DNA of 64,000 nt from a virus: positions 28,169 to 92,168 of the IMG/VR virus record IMGVR_UViG_3300027972_000001; one strand, given 5' to 3'. The first letter of the stretch is position 1. Every line of letters starts with the position of its first letter. Positions 1-7,866 of the stretch are shown piece after piece. The position numbers were made by a program, and so were the translations under genes. A model generated the notes under the pieces. The model saw nothing but the letters and a program-made list of their open reading frames with translations, was not told the DNA's origin and did not search any database.

Positions 1-225
1 AATTCTTATATTGAATCTGTTCCTGTAAAATTAAATGATACAGTAAAAAAATCATTTAAATGTTTTGTCAATAAAGACTGGAGAGAACCAAAATTTAATG
101 TTGTTTATCATGAAGATGGTGGTTGTAGTTGGAATTGTTTAATGCAAAAATTAAGAAATCCAGAATATGGTATTGTTTTTAGTATTCCTTATACTGATAA
201 ATCTAAATTCAAGATCAATGATTAA
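1..225 (+). CDS. 3' end of an unknown early-region gene, cut by the window edge
   Basis: An open frame runs from the first base to a TAA at 223-225 and encodes the last 74 residues of a protein whose start lies outside the window. The fragment contains CSWNC and ends in KSKFKIND. I do not recognise a family. Codon use is AT-rich like its neighbours, and the next gene starts inside it with an 8-nt overlap. That overlap is typical of this block and supports a real gene. Confidence 0.6.
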   Translation, partial: NSYIESVPVKLNDTVKKSFKCFVNKDWREPKFNVVYHEDGGCSWNCLMQKLRNPEYGIVFSIPYTDKSKFKIND

Positions 226-571
226 TTTTGATGTTACAGATGAACATTTAGAAGTAATGTATGAAATGAGTATAACTCAATATAGAACATTACGTAATAT
301 AAAAGTTCATAATGGACATGAAATGTTCAAAATGAATATAAATGATGGAGTAATTAGTAAAGCTAATTGTACTATTCTTAATAAACATATTTCCTTAAAA
401 TATGAAGTTGGACATTTATATATAGCTGCTTTAAATCTTAATAATGCACATAATAAATTTGATAAAATACTTAATCAAATAAATATTATTGCTAAACGTA
501 GAGCAATCGCTAATTTAATGCACATTCTTTCTTTAAAGGGGAGTGGACAAATTAATCTTAATAAATCTTAA
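218..571 (+). CDS. hypothetical early protein, 117 aa
   Basis: Small soluble protein without a recognised domain. An in-frame ATG exists at 167, but it would add a hydrophobic stretch that lies inside the upstream gene. I prefer the ATG at 218, which overlaps the upstream stop by 8 nt, as other junctions here do. The protein begins MINFDVTDEH and has a lysine/asparagine-rich C-terminal half predicted to be helical. The next gene starts 1 nt after its stop. The function is unknown. Confidence 0.55.
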   Translation: MINFDVTDEHLEVMYEMSITQYRTLRNIKVHNGHEMFKMNINDGVISKANCTILNKHISLKYEVGHLYIAALNLNNAHNKFDKILNQINIIAKRRAIANLMHILSLKGSGQINLNKS

Positions 572-572
572 T

Positions 573-899
573 ATGCAGACATTATATACTGTAGAAGATA
601 AAGAAACTGGAGGTGTAAAAACATTACTTCATGTATCTAGTTATACTAGTATTGGGTTAGTAGTTGTTATTTATATGTCAGATGAATATGGTACTCATAA
701 AGGTACTGTACGTCGTATTTTTGCTAATATGATAGATGTTGCTTACCATAATGCGTTAAGAAAGAAAATTAAAGCACAAGGTGGTATAATTCATAAACGA
801 ATATCTTATACTCCTTTACCTAAAACTATTCAAAATTTAAGTGATTATCCAAATAGAGATAATAAAGGTAGATTTTGTTCAATTAAAAATAAGAAATAA
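573..899 (+). CDS. hypothetical early protein, 108 aa
   Basis: Unknown basic protein beginning MQTLYTVEDK and ending in a lysine-rich tail (SIKNKK). An upstream in-frame ATG at 543 lies within the preceding gene, so the ATG at 573, just after that gene's TAA, is the better start. Residues 22-35 form a short hydrophobic beta-like stretch, followed by a basic helical region. The stop shares a base with the next start (TAATG). No family is recognised; the basic charge would allow nucleic-acid binding, but nothing shows it. Confidence 0.55.
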   Translation: MQTLYTVEDKETGGVKTLLHVSSYTSIGLVVVIYMSDEYGTHKGTVRRIFANMIDVAYHNALRKKIKAQGGIIHKRISYTPLPKTIQNLSDYPNRDNKGRFCSIKNKK

Positions 900-1156
900 T
901 GAAATATTTAGTTATTGAATTAGAGGAAAGTCCTCACATTTTATGTAATTATAAATTTAGTGATGGTCCATATGAGCCTATTATTTATGAAGATAAGAAT
1001 AGTGCTTTTAGAGATGCTAGTAAATGTAAAAAAGGATTAGTATATCCTATTACAGATATTATGAAAATGTTTGAAAGAATAAAATTAATAGCTAAAGAAC
1101 ATGATGCTATTGATATTCTTGATGAACTAATGGCATTAGTAAATGAAGTAGTTTAA
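899..1156 (+). CDS. hypothetical early protein, 85 aa
   Basis: Small acidic protein starting MKYLVIELEE, with a mixed alpha/beta pattern and an acidic amphipathic C-terminal helix (DAIDILDELMALVNE). The TAATG junction with the gene before suggests translational coupling. No domain is recognised. Several small proteins here share the form 'M-K-x-hydrophobic strand, then acidic helix'. That form is common in phage early proteins that bind host targets, but it is not evidence of function. Confidence 0.55.
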   Translation: MKYLVIELEESPHILCNYKFSDGPYEPIIYEDKNSAFRDASKCKKGLVYPITDIMKMFERIKLIAKEHDAIDILDELMALVNEVV

Positions 1157-1171
1157 TATTAATAATATAAA

Positions 1172-1399
1172 ATGAAAGTATTTGATATTGAACTTATTGT
1201 AGCATATGATATTGGCGCTAATGAAATAATAGAAATATCACAAGGAACTCTTCCAACAGATACATTTAATTTTCATATCTTAGATAAAGATAGAGAAAAA
1301 AGTACTGGCAGAACTACTATAAGATTTGAAAATATAAATGATCTTCGTAAATGTTTAAATGATTTTGAAAAGAGGTTTAATCTAATAAAGAAAAAATGA
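1172..1399 (+). CDS. hypothetical early protein, 75 aa
   Basis: Unknown 75-aa protein. It has an N-terminal beta-rich part (MKVFDIELIVAYDI) and a C-terminal charged helix (NDLRKCLNDFEKRF). Its TGA overlaps the ATG of the HD-domain gene (ATGA), so the two are probably co-translated. No homologue is recognised. Confidence 0.55.
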   Translation: MKVFDIELIVAYDIGANEIIEISQGTLPTDTFNFHILDKDREKSTGRTTIRFENINDLRKCLNDFEKRFNLIKKK

Positions 1400-2043
1400 A
1401 AATAGGTACTAAAAGTCTTTTATTTGGTGCGCATCAATTTATAATACATCCTATTATTGTATTTATAGCTTGGTGGAAACTTTATGGTTTTCCTTTTGAT
1501 CCTAGATTATGGGTTGCTTTTATAGTACATGACTGGGGATATTGGGGTAAATCTAATATGGATGGTGATGAAGGTGAAATACATGTTTTTCTTGGAGCCG
1601 ACATAATGCATAAATTATTTGATAGAAAACATAAAACTACTAATATTGGTAGAGGACAAACTATTATGATAGGTGGTACTTACACATGGTATAATTTTAC
1701 CTTATTTCATTCTCGTTTTTATGCTAAGAAAAATAATCATCCTATATCTAAACTTTGTGTAGCTGATAAATATGCTATTGTACTTGATCCTTGGTGGTTC
1801 TATCTTATTAGAGCTAGTTTAAGTAGTGAGATTAAAGAATATAGAGATCATCATTATAAACAAACTGGTGAATTATATATAACTAATAAACATTGGTTAA
1901 TTAGTATTAAAACATATCTTAATTTATGGGTTATACAGCATAAAAACAATTTAAATGATACATGGACTAAAAATAATGATCTTAGTCCAGATGGTACAAT
2001 AGGATTTCATGAAACTATAAAAAGAGAACTATATGGAAAATAA
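1396..2043 (+). CDS. HD-domain hydrolase (putative nucleotide phosphohydrolase), 215 aa
   Basis: The metal-binding pattern of the HD superfamily is visible: H45-D46 in VHDWGYWG, a further histidine at H63 (EIHVFLGAD), H105 in FHSRFYAKK, and D124 in CVADKYA. HD proteins hydrolyse phosphate esters, often of nucleotides or (p)ppGpp. The substrate cannot be read from the sequence. Residues 10-35 are aromatic and hydrophobic and could be a membrane-associated or buried helix. It lies directly upstream of the dNMP kinase and close to thyX and dut, so a role in nucleotide-pool control is the simplest inference. The start overlaps the previous stop (ATGA). Confidence 0.75.
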   Translation: MKIGTKSLLFGAHQFIIHPIIVFIAWWKLYGFPFDPRLWVAFIVHDWGYWGKSNMDGDEGEIHVFLGADIMHKLFDRKHKTTNIGRGQTIMIGGTYTWYNFTLFHSRFYAKKNNHPISKLCVADKYAIVLDPWWFYLIRASLSSEIKEYRDHHYKQTGELYITNKHWLISIKTYLNLWVIQHKNNLNDTWTKNNDLSPDGTIGFHETIKRELYGK

Positions 2044-2263
2044 TAATCCTAATCAAGGTTTACCTTTAGTATTTATGTACGAAGGTTTTATATATTCTAA
2101 AGAAGTAGATGGAATGTATCATGTATTTTTAGCTAATTATCCTAGAATACCATCTAATAGTGTCAATATAATATCAATTGCAAAAGCTAGAGAATTATTT
2201 GCTACTGCTAAATTTATAAGTAGTATAATAGTATTAACAAATAATGTAAATTTAAAAGTATGA
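2033..2263 (+). CDS. hypothetical protein, 76 aa
   Basis: Small protein starting 11 nt inside the end of the HD-domain gene (MENNNPNQGL) and overlapping the following kinase start by ATGA. It contains a short central beta-type segment and a helical, hydrophobic C-terminal half (SIIVLTNNV). No family is recognised. The double overlap with two well-supported genes makes it likely to be translated. Confidence 0.55.
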   Translation: MENNNPNQGLPLVFMYEGFIYSKEVDGMYHVFLANYPRIPSNSVNIISIAKARELFATAKFISSIIVLTNNVNLKV

Positions 2264-3105
2264 TAATAGGTATTAGTGGTAAAATAGGAAGTGGTAAGGA
2301 TACTATAGGAAAGATTATACAATATCTTACTATGGTTGATTTTAAAACAATGAATTTATTAAGAAATGAAGATGGTAGTAAAGTTACATTTGAACAACAT
2401 TTTCTTAATAATATATATCTTCAATCATATTCCAATTGGCAAATTAAAAAGTTTGCAGATAAACTTAAAGAATGTGTTAGTCTAATTCTTAATATTTCTA
2501 GAGAAGATTTAGAGAAGATTGAAGTTAAAAATAGAATATTAGGAGAAGAATGGACTAGATATGGTTATGCTGATTATTTTTATAGAGATATGAATGGTAC
2601 TCCTATTATGAACAATAAACAATGTTCTAAAGAAGAATATGAAGAGCATTATAAAATTAATTGGCAAACTACATATAAACACGAATATACTGTTAGAGAT
2701 ATTCTTCAATTGTTTGGTACTGAAGCTTGTAGAAATCAAATACATACTAATTTTTGGGTTAATGCTTTATTTAGTGAATATACAGGTAAAACTGAAAAAT
2801 GGGATTGTGATGGAAATAGTATATTAGATATTTATCCTAATTGGATTATTACTGATATGCGATTTCCTAATGAACTTGAAGCAGTAAAGAAAAGAGAGGG
2901 AATTACTATTAGATGCAATAGAACTGTTTTTGAACAAAATGGAATTAAATATAAACTCAATTCTAATATGGATAGTCAAAGTAATCATCCTTCTGAAATT
3001 GCTCTAGATAATGCTACTTTTGACTATACTATTGACAATAATGGTACTATTGGAGAATTAATTGTAAAAGTAAAGGAAATATTAATTAAAGAAAGGATAA
3101 TATAA
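2260..3105 (+). CDS. Deoxynucleoside monophosphate kinase, 281 aa
   Basis: P-loop kinase expected to phosphorylate dNMPs to dNDPs for phage DNA synthesis. The Walker A loop is at residues 7-15 (GKIGSGKDT). The aspartate after the lysine and the SGKDT ending are typical of the T4 gp1-like dNMP kinase family. Further family-like blocks are RDILQLFGTEACR (about 145-158), which resembles the substrate-binding region, and WIITDMRFPNE (about 195-205), which carries the D-x-R-F-P motif of this family. Its neighbours thyX and dut act on adjacent steps of dTTP synthesis. Confidence 0.85.
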   Translation: MIIGISGKIGSGKDTIGKIIQYLTMVDFKTMNLLRNEDGSKVTFEQHFLNNIYLQSYSNWQIKKFADKLKECVSLILNISREDLEKIEVKNRILGEEWTRYGYADYFYRDMNGTPIMNNKQCSKEEYEEHYKINWQTTYKHEYTVRDILQLFGTEACRNQIHTNFWVNALFSEYTGKTEKWDCDGNSILDIYPNWIITDMRFPNELEAVKKREGITIRCNRTVFEQNGIKYKLNSNMDSQSNHPSEIALDNATFDYTIDNNGTIGELIVKVKEILIKERII

Positions 3106-3275
3106 TGGAAATATTAATTAAATCAAACAAACCAGAATTTATTAAAGAACTAGCTGATGCTTTTTCTAGTGGTTGTTATATTGAAAATCTTCGTGAAGAT
3201 ATTCTTATAGAAAGTACAGATGTTATTGTAGAAACAGATAAGGATTTAATAATAATTAATATTGAAAGAAAATGA
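3105..3275 (+). CDS. small hypothetical protein, 56 aa
   Basis: A short frame between the kinase and thyX. The ATG at 3105 shares a base with the kinase TAA, and the gene ends in a TGA that overlaps the next ATG. The product (MEILIKSNKP...) is acidic with a hydrophobic C-terminal strand (DLIIINIERK). No homology is recognised. It is supported by exact stop/start coupling on both sides and by neighbour-like AT-rich codons. Confidence 0.5.
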   Translation: MEILIKSNKPEFIKELADAFSSGCYIENLREDILIESTDVIVETDKDLIIINIERK

Positions 3276-3451
3276 AAAAATATGCTATTCAAGACGTTAC
3301 TGACAAACAGTATTATGCTGATAATAACCAATGGAGTAGTTCTATTGAAGATGCTTTACATTTTAATAATGAAGATGAAGCTTGGGAAATAGCGATTGTA
3401 TTGAATCGTGATTTTAGTTTTACATTAACTGTTATACCCATAATCTATTAA
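3272..3451 (+). CDS. small hypothetical protein, 59 aa
   Basis: It starts with an ATGA overlap of the preceding stop and ends with TAA three bases before the thyX start. The product (MKKYAIQDVT...) has an acidic helical middle (IEDALHFNNEDEAWE) and a hydrophobic end (LTVIPIIY). Function unknown. With the previous gene it fills the 350-bp space between the kinase and thyX completely, so no untranslated gap remains there. Confidence 0.5.
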   Translation: MKKYAIQDVTDKQYYADNNQWSSSIEDALHFNNEDEAWEIAIVLNRDFSFTLTVIPIIY

Positions 3452-3454
3452 ATT

Positions 3455-4378
3455 ATGGAATTAATTAAATCTTCTTCACAAATTATGCCTTATGATTCTA
3501 ATCCTCTAAAGCATATTGAATTAGTAGCTAGAAACTGTTATAAATCTGAAGATAAAATAACAGATAATAGTTATACTAAATTTGTACAAAAATTAAAGGA
3601 TAGAAAACATATGGCTATGTTAGAATTTTATCCTTTTTATTTTCATGTTAGTACTAGTGTTGCAACACAATTATTATACATTAATAATCAACCAGAAATT
3701 AATGGTGACTTAATGATAAATGACGATAGAACTAAATCATATATGGAAGTTAGTTGTAATTTAAGAACAGCTATTATGATTAGTAAAGAATATGGTGGTC
3801 TCGCATATTCTATTTCTCAAGTATATCCTCAATTATTATTTTTATTTGAATCTATAAATAAAGACAATAATGTGACATTAGTAACAGATATGGAAGTTGA
3901 TATGTTTCTTCAATATCTTACAGCTAGATTTATATGTGATCGTGGCGTTACTCATGAATTAGTTAGACATAGAATGTGTAGTTTTGCACAAGAGAGTACC
4001 AGATATTGTAATTATGGAAAAGAAGATGTTAAATTTATTATTCCTAGTTGGACTAAATATGAAGAAGGAATACAAGAAAATGTAACATTTGATAGTGAAG
4101 AAGCAGAAGGAATTATGAGATTTAATATGTTATCAGTAGAAGAAGATTATCAAACATTAATTAATACTCATAAATATACACCACAACAAGCTAGAGCTAT
4201 TCTTCCTAATTGTCTTAAAACTGAAATTATTGTTCAAGCTAGATTATCAGAATGGAAACATATTTTTGAACAAAGATGTTCTAAATCTGCACATCCTGAT
4301 ATGCAAGAATTAATGATTCCCTTTAAAAAGAAAGTATGTGAAATAAGTAGTGAGTATAATGATTATTTTAATTCTTAA
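3455..4378 (+). CDS. thyX: Flavin-dependent thymidylate synthase ThyX, 307 aa
   Basis: Catalyses reductive methylation of dUMP to dTMP using FAD, NADPH and methylene-tetrahydrofolate. The ThyX signature RHRxxSxxxxSxR lies at residues 171-183 (RHRMCSFAQESTR, followed by Y184). The C-terminal block with KTEIIVQARLSEW and FEQRCSKSAHPDMQ matches the family's substrate-binding region. At 307 aa it is somewhat longer than typical bacterial ThyX (about 220-250 aa); the extra length is in the middle of the N-terminal half (about 70-120). Together with dUTPase (dUMP supply) and dNMP kinase (dTMP to dTDP) it makes a local dTTP pathway. Confidence 0.93.
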   Translation: MELIKSSSQIMPYDSNPLKHIELVARNCYKSEDKITDNSYTKFVQKLKDRKHMAMLEFYPFYFHVSTSVATQLLYINNQPEINGDLMINDDRTKSYMEVSCNLRTAIMISKEYGGLAYSISQVYPQLLFLFESINKDNNVTLVTDMEVDMFLQYLTARFICDRGVTHELVRHRMCSFAQESTRYCNYGKEDVKFIIPSWTKYEEGIQENVTFDSEEAEGIMRFNMLSVEEDYQTLINTHKYTPQQARAILPNCLKTEIIVQARLSEWKHIFEQRCSKSAHPDMQELMIPFKKKVCEISSEYNDYFNS

Positions 4379-4381
4379 TTT

Positions 4382-4576
4382 ATGGCAACTGCTAAAGAAA
4401 CTGTTTATAATGAACTTTATGGACTTCTTGCTGATGACTCTGAATGTCCTAGTGATGTAGATCAAATTATTAAATATTTATGTGATTATTTCAGTACTAC
4501 TGAATTAGCTGGATTAATTGAACATATAAAAGAAGAAAAAGGAATTGAAATTGATAATGACAATGATGATGAATAA
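4382..4576 (+). CDS. small acidic hypothetical protein, 64 aa
   Basis: Follows thyX after 3 nt. Predicted to be all-helical and strongly acidic, ending in DNDNDDE. Cysteines are at C22 and C33. Such acidic phage proteins are sometimes DNA mimics or inhibitors, but nothing specific supports that here. No family is recognised. Confidence 0.55.
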   Translation: MATAKETVYNELYGLLADDSECPSDVDQIIKYLCDYFSTTELAGLIEHIKEEKGIEIDNDNDDE

Positions 4577-4597
4577 ATTAATTTAAAACCTAACGAA

Positions 4598-4861
4598 ATG
4601 AAAAAGTACAATTTTAACTTTATGAAAGAAATGAGAACTTTCTTTAATCTTACTGATCTTGCTACAAAATTTAAAAGTTTAAAAGGCAAATTTCGTGCTA
4701 TAAAAGATAAAGATGAAGAAGGTCGTGATGTCTATTGTCGTAGATTTAAATATCCTAAATTAGTAGGTGCTATCATAATAGATGGAAAATATTCTTATAA
4801 AGTTATTACAACTCCAGATATAAATGGAGAACAATTAATGGAAAGAAAAATAAGGAGGTAA
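4598..4861 (+). CDS. basic hypothetical protein, 87 aa
   Basis: Lysine- and arginine-rich protein (MKKYNFNFMKE...), in contrast to the acidic gene before it. The N-terminal half is helical and basic, the C-terminal half beta-rich (VGAIIIDGKYSYKVITT). The last codons (ATA AGG AGG TAA) double as the ribosome binding site of the downstream ligase gene. The function is unknown; the basic charge is compatible with nucleic-acid binding. Confidence 0.55.
   Translation: MKKYNFNFMKEMRTFFNLTDLATKFKSLKGKFRAIKDKDEEGRDVYCRRFKYPKLVGAIIIDGKYSYKVITTPDINGEQLMERKIRR
4852..4859 (+). promoter_or_regulatory. strong Shine-Dalgarno (AAGGAGGT) of the ligase gene
   Basis: AAGGAGGT ends 4 nt before the ligase ATG at 4864 and sits in the last codons of the upstream gene. 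Bacteroidota and their phages usually lack Shine-Dalgarno sequences, and most genes in this window do too, so this near-perfect site stands out. Confidence 0.7.
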
Positions 4862-4863
4862 AT

Positions 4864-6045
4864 ATGAGATTATTTGCAAGAGATATTAAAGGTAATATTA
4901 GGGAATATAATATTAATCAAATAGAAGATACTAATTGTGCTACTATTAGAACCGGTAGATTAAATGGTAATCTTATTCAAACAATTATAGAACACCCTTT
5001 TATACAAAAAGAGATTGCTAGTAGAATTGCTAAAAAGAGAAAGGAAGGATATGTTAGTTTAAAAGATTTAGGATATAATGAATCTAATACAGCTATTTCA
5101 GATCTTAATTTATTTTTAACTAATATTCTTCCTAAATGTAATACTGATGATAATAACAATCTTAAACCTATGAAATGTCAAAAATTTCAAGAAGGTAAGA
5201 TTAAATATCCAGCTTTAGCTCAACCTAAATTAAATGGTCTTCGGTGTGTTCTCAGATGGGAAATTAGAAAAGAAGGAGAAGGATTATTTGGAAGAGATGT
5301 AGAACAAGCAGTATTACGAACTAAAGAAGGTCTTGAATATTATATGCCACATATTACAAAAGATCTTACTAAAGATATGTTTGAATCTGAAATAGGAGAA
5401 TTAGTATTTGATGGTGAATTATATAAACATCATATACCATTGAATGAAATTAAAGCTAGTTGCCCTATGATAAATAGTAGAGGTACATTAAGTAAACCTT
5501 CTGGTAATCCATTAGATATTTCATTTCATGTTTTTGATTTAGCTATTCCAGATGTTGTTCAAGATGCTAGACTTGCGACATTAAGTAGTGTTAAACTTTT
5601 TGATGCATTTACAATTAAATATGTAAATCATATATGTATTAATAGTGATCAGGAAGCAATGGAATTTAGAGATGAAATGATTAAAGTAGGTTATGAAGGA
5701 TGTGTAATTAGAGAAATTGATGCTGAATATGCTTTTGGATTTAGACCTTCTTTTATACGCAAATTTAAAACTCATATGGATAGTGAATTTCTTATTATTA
5801 ATCTCATTCCTAAACCTAGTGATCCTACTCTTCCATTGTTTATTCTTAAAAATGATATAAATGATGAACAATTTGAATGTAATCCTAGTGGTAATTGGAA
5901 ATATCAAAGAGATTTAATGGAAAATGCTCATGAACTTATTGGTATGTATGCTACAGTAAGATATAGAGAACGTACTGGAACTGAAAAGAAACTTCCGTTT
6001 CATGCTAATGTTATTGGAATTAGAAAAACTAAAAATGAAGGATAA
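4864..6045 (+). CDS. ATP-dependent DNA ligase, 393 aa
   Basis: Seals nicks in DNA through a ligase-adenylate intermediate. Nucleotidyltransferase motifs are in order: motif I KLNGLR with the adenylated lysine K122, motif III VFDGELY around D183-E185, motif IV YEGCVIRE around E278-G279, and motif V KFK at K300-K302. The C-terminal part (about 305-393) matches an OB-fold in position. The N-terminal 110 residues are extra relative to a minimal ligase and may hold a DNA-binding or WGR-like region. Expected to act in phage replication or repair. It is the only gene here with a strong Shine-Dalgarno. Confidence 0.9.
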   Translation: MRLFARDIKGNIREYNINQIEDTNCATIRTGRLNGNLIQTIIEHPFIQKEIASRIAKKRKEGYVSLKDLGYNESNTAISDLNLFLTNILPKCNTDDNNNLKPMKCQKFQEGKIKYPALAQPKLNGLRCVLRWEIRKEGEGLFGRDVEQAVLRTKEGLEYYMPHITKDLTKDMFESEIGELVFDGELYKHHIPLNEIKASCPMINSRGTLSKPSGNPLDISFHVFDLAIPDVVQDARLATLSSVKLFDAFTIKYVNHICINSDQEAMEFRDEMIKVGYEGCVIREIDAEYAFGFRPSFIRKFKTHMDSEFLIINLIPKPSDPTLPLFILKNDINDEQFECNPSGNWKYQRDLMENAHELIGMYATVRYRERTGTEKKLPFHANVIGIRKTKNEG

Positions 6046-7284
6046 ATGTCAAAAATAAATACTACTGAATTATTTCATCATTTTGCGAATAGAGTAGCAA
6101 AAAGTGAAAATCATGGAATGTATAGTTATCGTAATGATACTTTATTTTATGGTACTCATTGTATTACTAAAATATTATCAGTTAAGAAAAAAGTTGTTAT
6201 AATTGATAAGGAATTCAATAGAGTTGGTTCTTTTGGAAATGGTTATGCATATTGGGATATTGAACATTCTTTTAGTAAAGATTGGACAATTTTATATGGA
6301 AAACCAAATGAATATGATAAATGTAATACAAAAACTATCTATAAATATATTCTATCTACTGCTCTTCCAATAGTTGAAAGTTATGCACAAAAATATATTA
6401 TAGAAAGAGAATTAGTTAAAAATTCACGAGCTTTTACTGGTAACTATTATTCTCTAGGATCACTTGAAAAGATAAAAGAATTATTTGTTAAATTTAATAT
6501 TAATTCTAAAAAGTTTTATAAACATATTTACAATACAGTTTATAGTTGTCCAATTAGATATCATGGTTGGAGAAAACCTGAATATGATAGTGTTAAATTA
6601 GATAAACCTATTTCTTTTTGGTTAGATGAAACTAAATGGTTTGATGAAAGTGAAAGAAGAATAATAGAATTTAAAAATTGGAAAAATAAAAATGCAACTC
6701 ATATAGAAAAAAGAGGTATATTTAGATATAAAACTTACAAAGAAATATGGGCAAATGAAGAATTACGTATAAATTTTGAAGAACTCGTTAAAGATACTCT
6801 TGCTCATAAAGCATTAGAGCAACAAGAACGTGAAAGAAAAATGAATGAATCACGTATTCTTGAAAATAAAATGCAATTAGAAGAATGGTTCAATGGTAAA
6901 TCTACTACTTTATGGTATATTCCAATTGAACTTCGTTTAAGTGTAAAAGCAAAAATAGCTTCAATGCCAGATGGTGTATTTAAAATTCCAGCTGATATTC
7001 TTGAATATGAAGTAGAAACTACTAAAGGTGCTAGAGTTCCACTTCATCATGCTGAAAGATTATTTAAGTTTTTCAAAAAATGTATAGCTGAAAATAAAGT
7101 ATATATTGCTCCAGTTGGTAAACATACTGATTCAGTAGATACTATCGGTGTATATCATTTAAAAGAAATTAATAAAAATGAAACTGGTTGGTTTATTCTT
7201 GCTGGCTGTCATACTATTTATAAAGATGCTATTGATAGATTTATTGAACGTTATAAACTAAATTGGAATGCAAAAAGTAACTAA
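6046..7284 (+). CDS. conserved-looking phage protein of unknown function, 412 aa
   Basis: Follows the ligase with no gap. The N-terminal 230 residues are rich in aromatic residues (Y, F, W) and basic. Residues 245-285 form a charged coiled coil (ALEQQERERKMNESRILENK). The C-terminal 130 residues contain a compact block with TTKGARVPLHHAERL and GWFILAGCHTIYKDAI. From memory, this G-A-x-V-P ... G-C-H pattern recurs in hypothetical proteins of many large phages; I know of no function for it. Its place among DNA metabolism genes is the only hint. Confidence 0.6.
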   Translation: MSKINTTELFHHFANRVAKSENHGMYSYRNDTLFYGTHCITKILSVKKKVVIIDKEFNRVGSFGNGYAYWDIEHSFSKDWTILYGKPNEYDKCNTKTIYKYILSTALPIVESYAQKYIIERELVKNSRAFTGNYYSLGSLEKIKELFVKFNINSKKFYKHIYNTVYSCPIRYHGWRKPEYDSVKLDKPISFWLDETKWFDESERRIIEFKNWKNKNATHIEKRGIFRYKTYKEIWANEELRINFEELVKDTLAHKALEQQERERKMNESRILENKMQLEEWFNGKSTTLWYIPIELRLSVKAKIASMPDGVFKIPADILEYEVETTKGARVPLHHAERLFKFFKKCIAENKVYIAPVGKHTDSVDTIGVYHLKEINKNETGWFILAGCHTIYKDAIDRFIERYKLNWNAKSN

Positions 7285-7525
7285 AGATTTATTTCTTAGA
7301 TTAAAAGCTGTACGACCTATTATACACAGTATTAGTTATTATTATGGTATTCATTGGGCAAGTGATAGGTTAGTTGAAATATGGTATCTTGAATATCCTA
7401 CTAAACATATTGAATTTAAAAGTGAAAAGGAATTACAAGATGCCATACGTGTTATGATAAAAAGTACTGAAAGTGATCTTGGATTTAGATTTCCAGAAAC
7501 AACTAAAAAATTTAAATTAGAATGA
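7268..7525 (+). CDS. hypothetical protein, 85 aa
   Basis: It starts 17 nt inside the end of the 412-aa gene and ends with an ATGA overlap of the next gene. Alpha/beta pattern with aromatic residues (SISYYYGIHWASDRLVEIWYLEYP). The next gene product has a similar layout (helix, strand pair, acidic helix), so the two may be distant paralogues. Function unknown. Confidence 0.55.
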   Translation: MQKVTKDLFLRLKAVRPIIHSISYYYGIHWASDRLVEIWYLEYPTKHIEFKSEKELQDAIRVMIKSTESDLGFRFPETTKKFKLE

Positions 7526-7785
7526 ATATAGATGTTATTAAAAAAGCAGCAGATATTAATAAGTATAACAATGATATACCTATTATAACAAATATTGCTG
7601 AAAGGTTTATATATAAACCACGTATTGGTGCATTTGACAGTTATATAAGTGTAGTAATTAGAAGTTTAAGTGGTTATTATAAAACTTTTAATTTTCCTAC
7701 TGAACGTGCTTTTGAAAATGCTTTAGATGATCTTGCTAAAAACGGTATTGGTGATCTAAAACGTATTAAAAAATATACTAAATAA
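7522..7785 (+). CDS. hypothetical protein, 87 aa
   Basis: Coupled to the previous gene through ATGA. The product has an N-terminal helix, a central strand pair around SYISVVIRSLSGYYKTF, and a C-terminal helix followed by a basic tail. The form is similar to the preceding 85-aa product. After its stop there are 81 nt of very AT-rich DNA without a recognisable promoter or terminator. Confidence 0.55.
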   Translation: MNIDVIKKAADINKYNNDIPIITNIAERFIYKPRIGAFDSYISVVIRSLSGYYKTFNFPTERAFENALDDLAKNGIGDLKRIKKYTK

Positions 7786-7866
7786 AATATTTTAAAATAG
7801 TACGTTTTTTATTTGGAAATGTCAATAAAATTGTGTAAATTTAAATTAAATTAAACTGATAATCTT

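Noticed and set aside
7786-7866. Bacteroidota-type promoter (TTTG and TAnnTTTG) in the gap before the Gp157-like gene
   Set aside because: A TTTG and a TAAAATTG-like sequence are present, but the spacing (about 10 nt) is far from the expected 19-21 nt.
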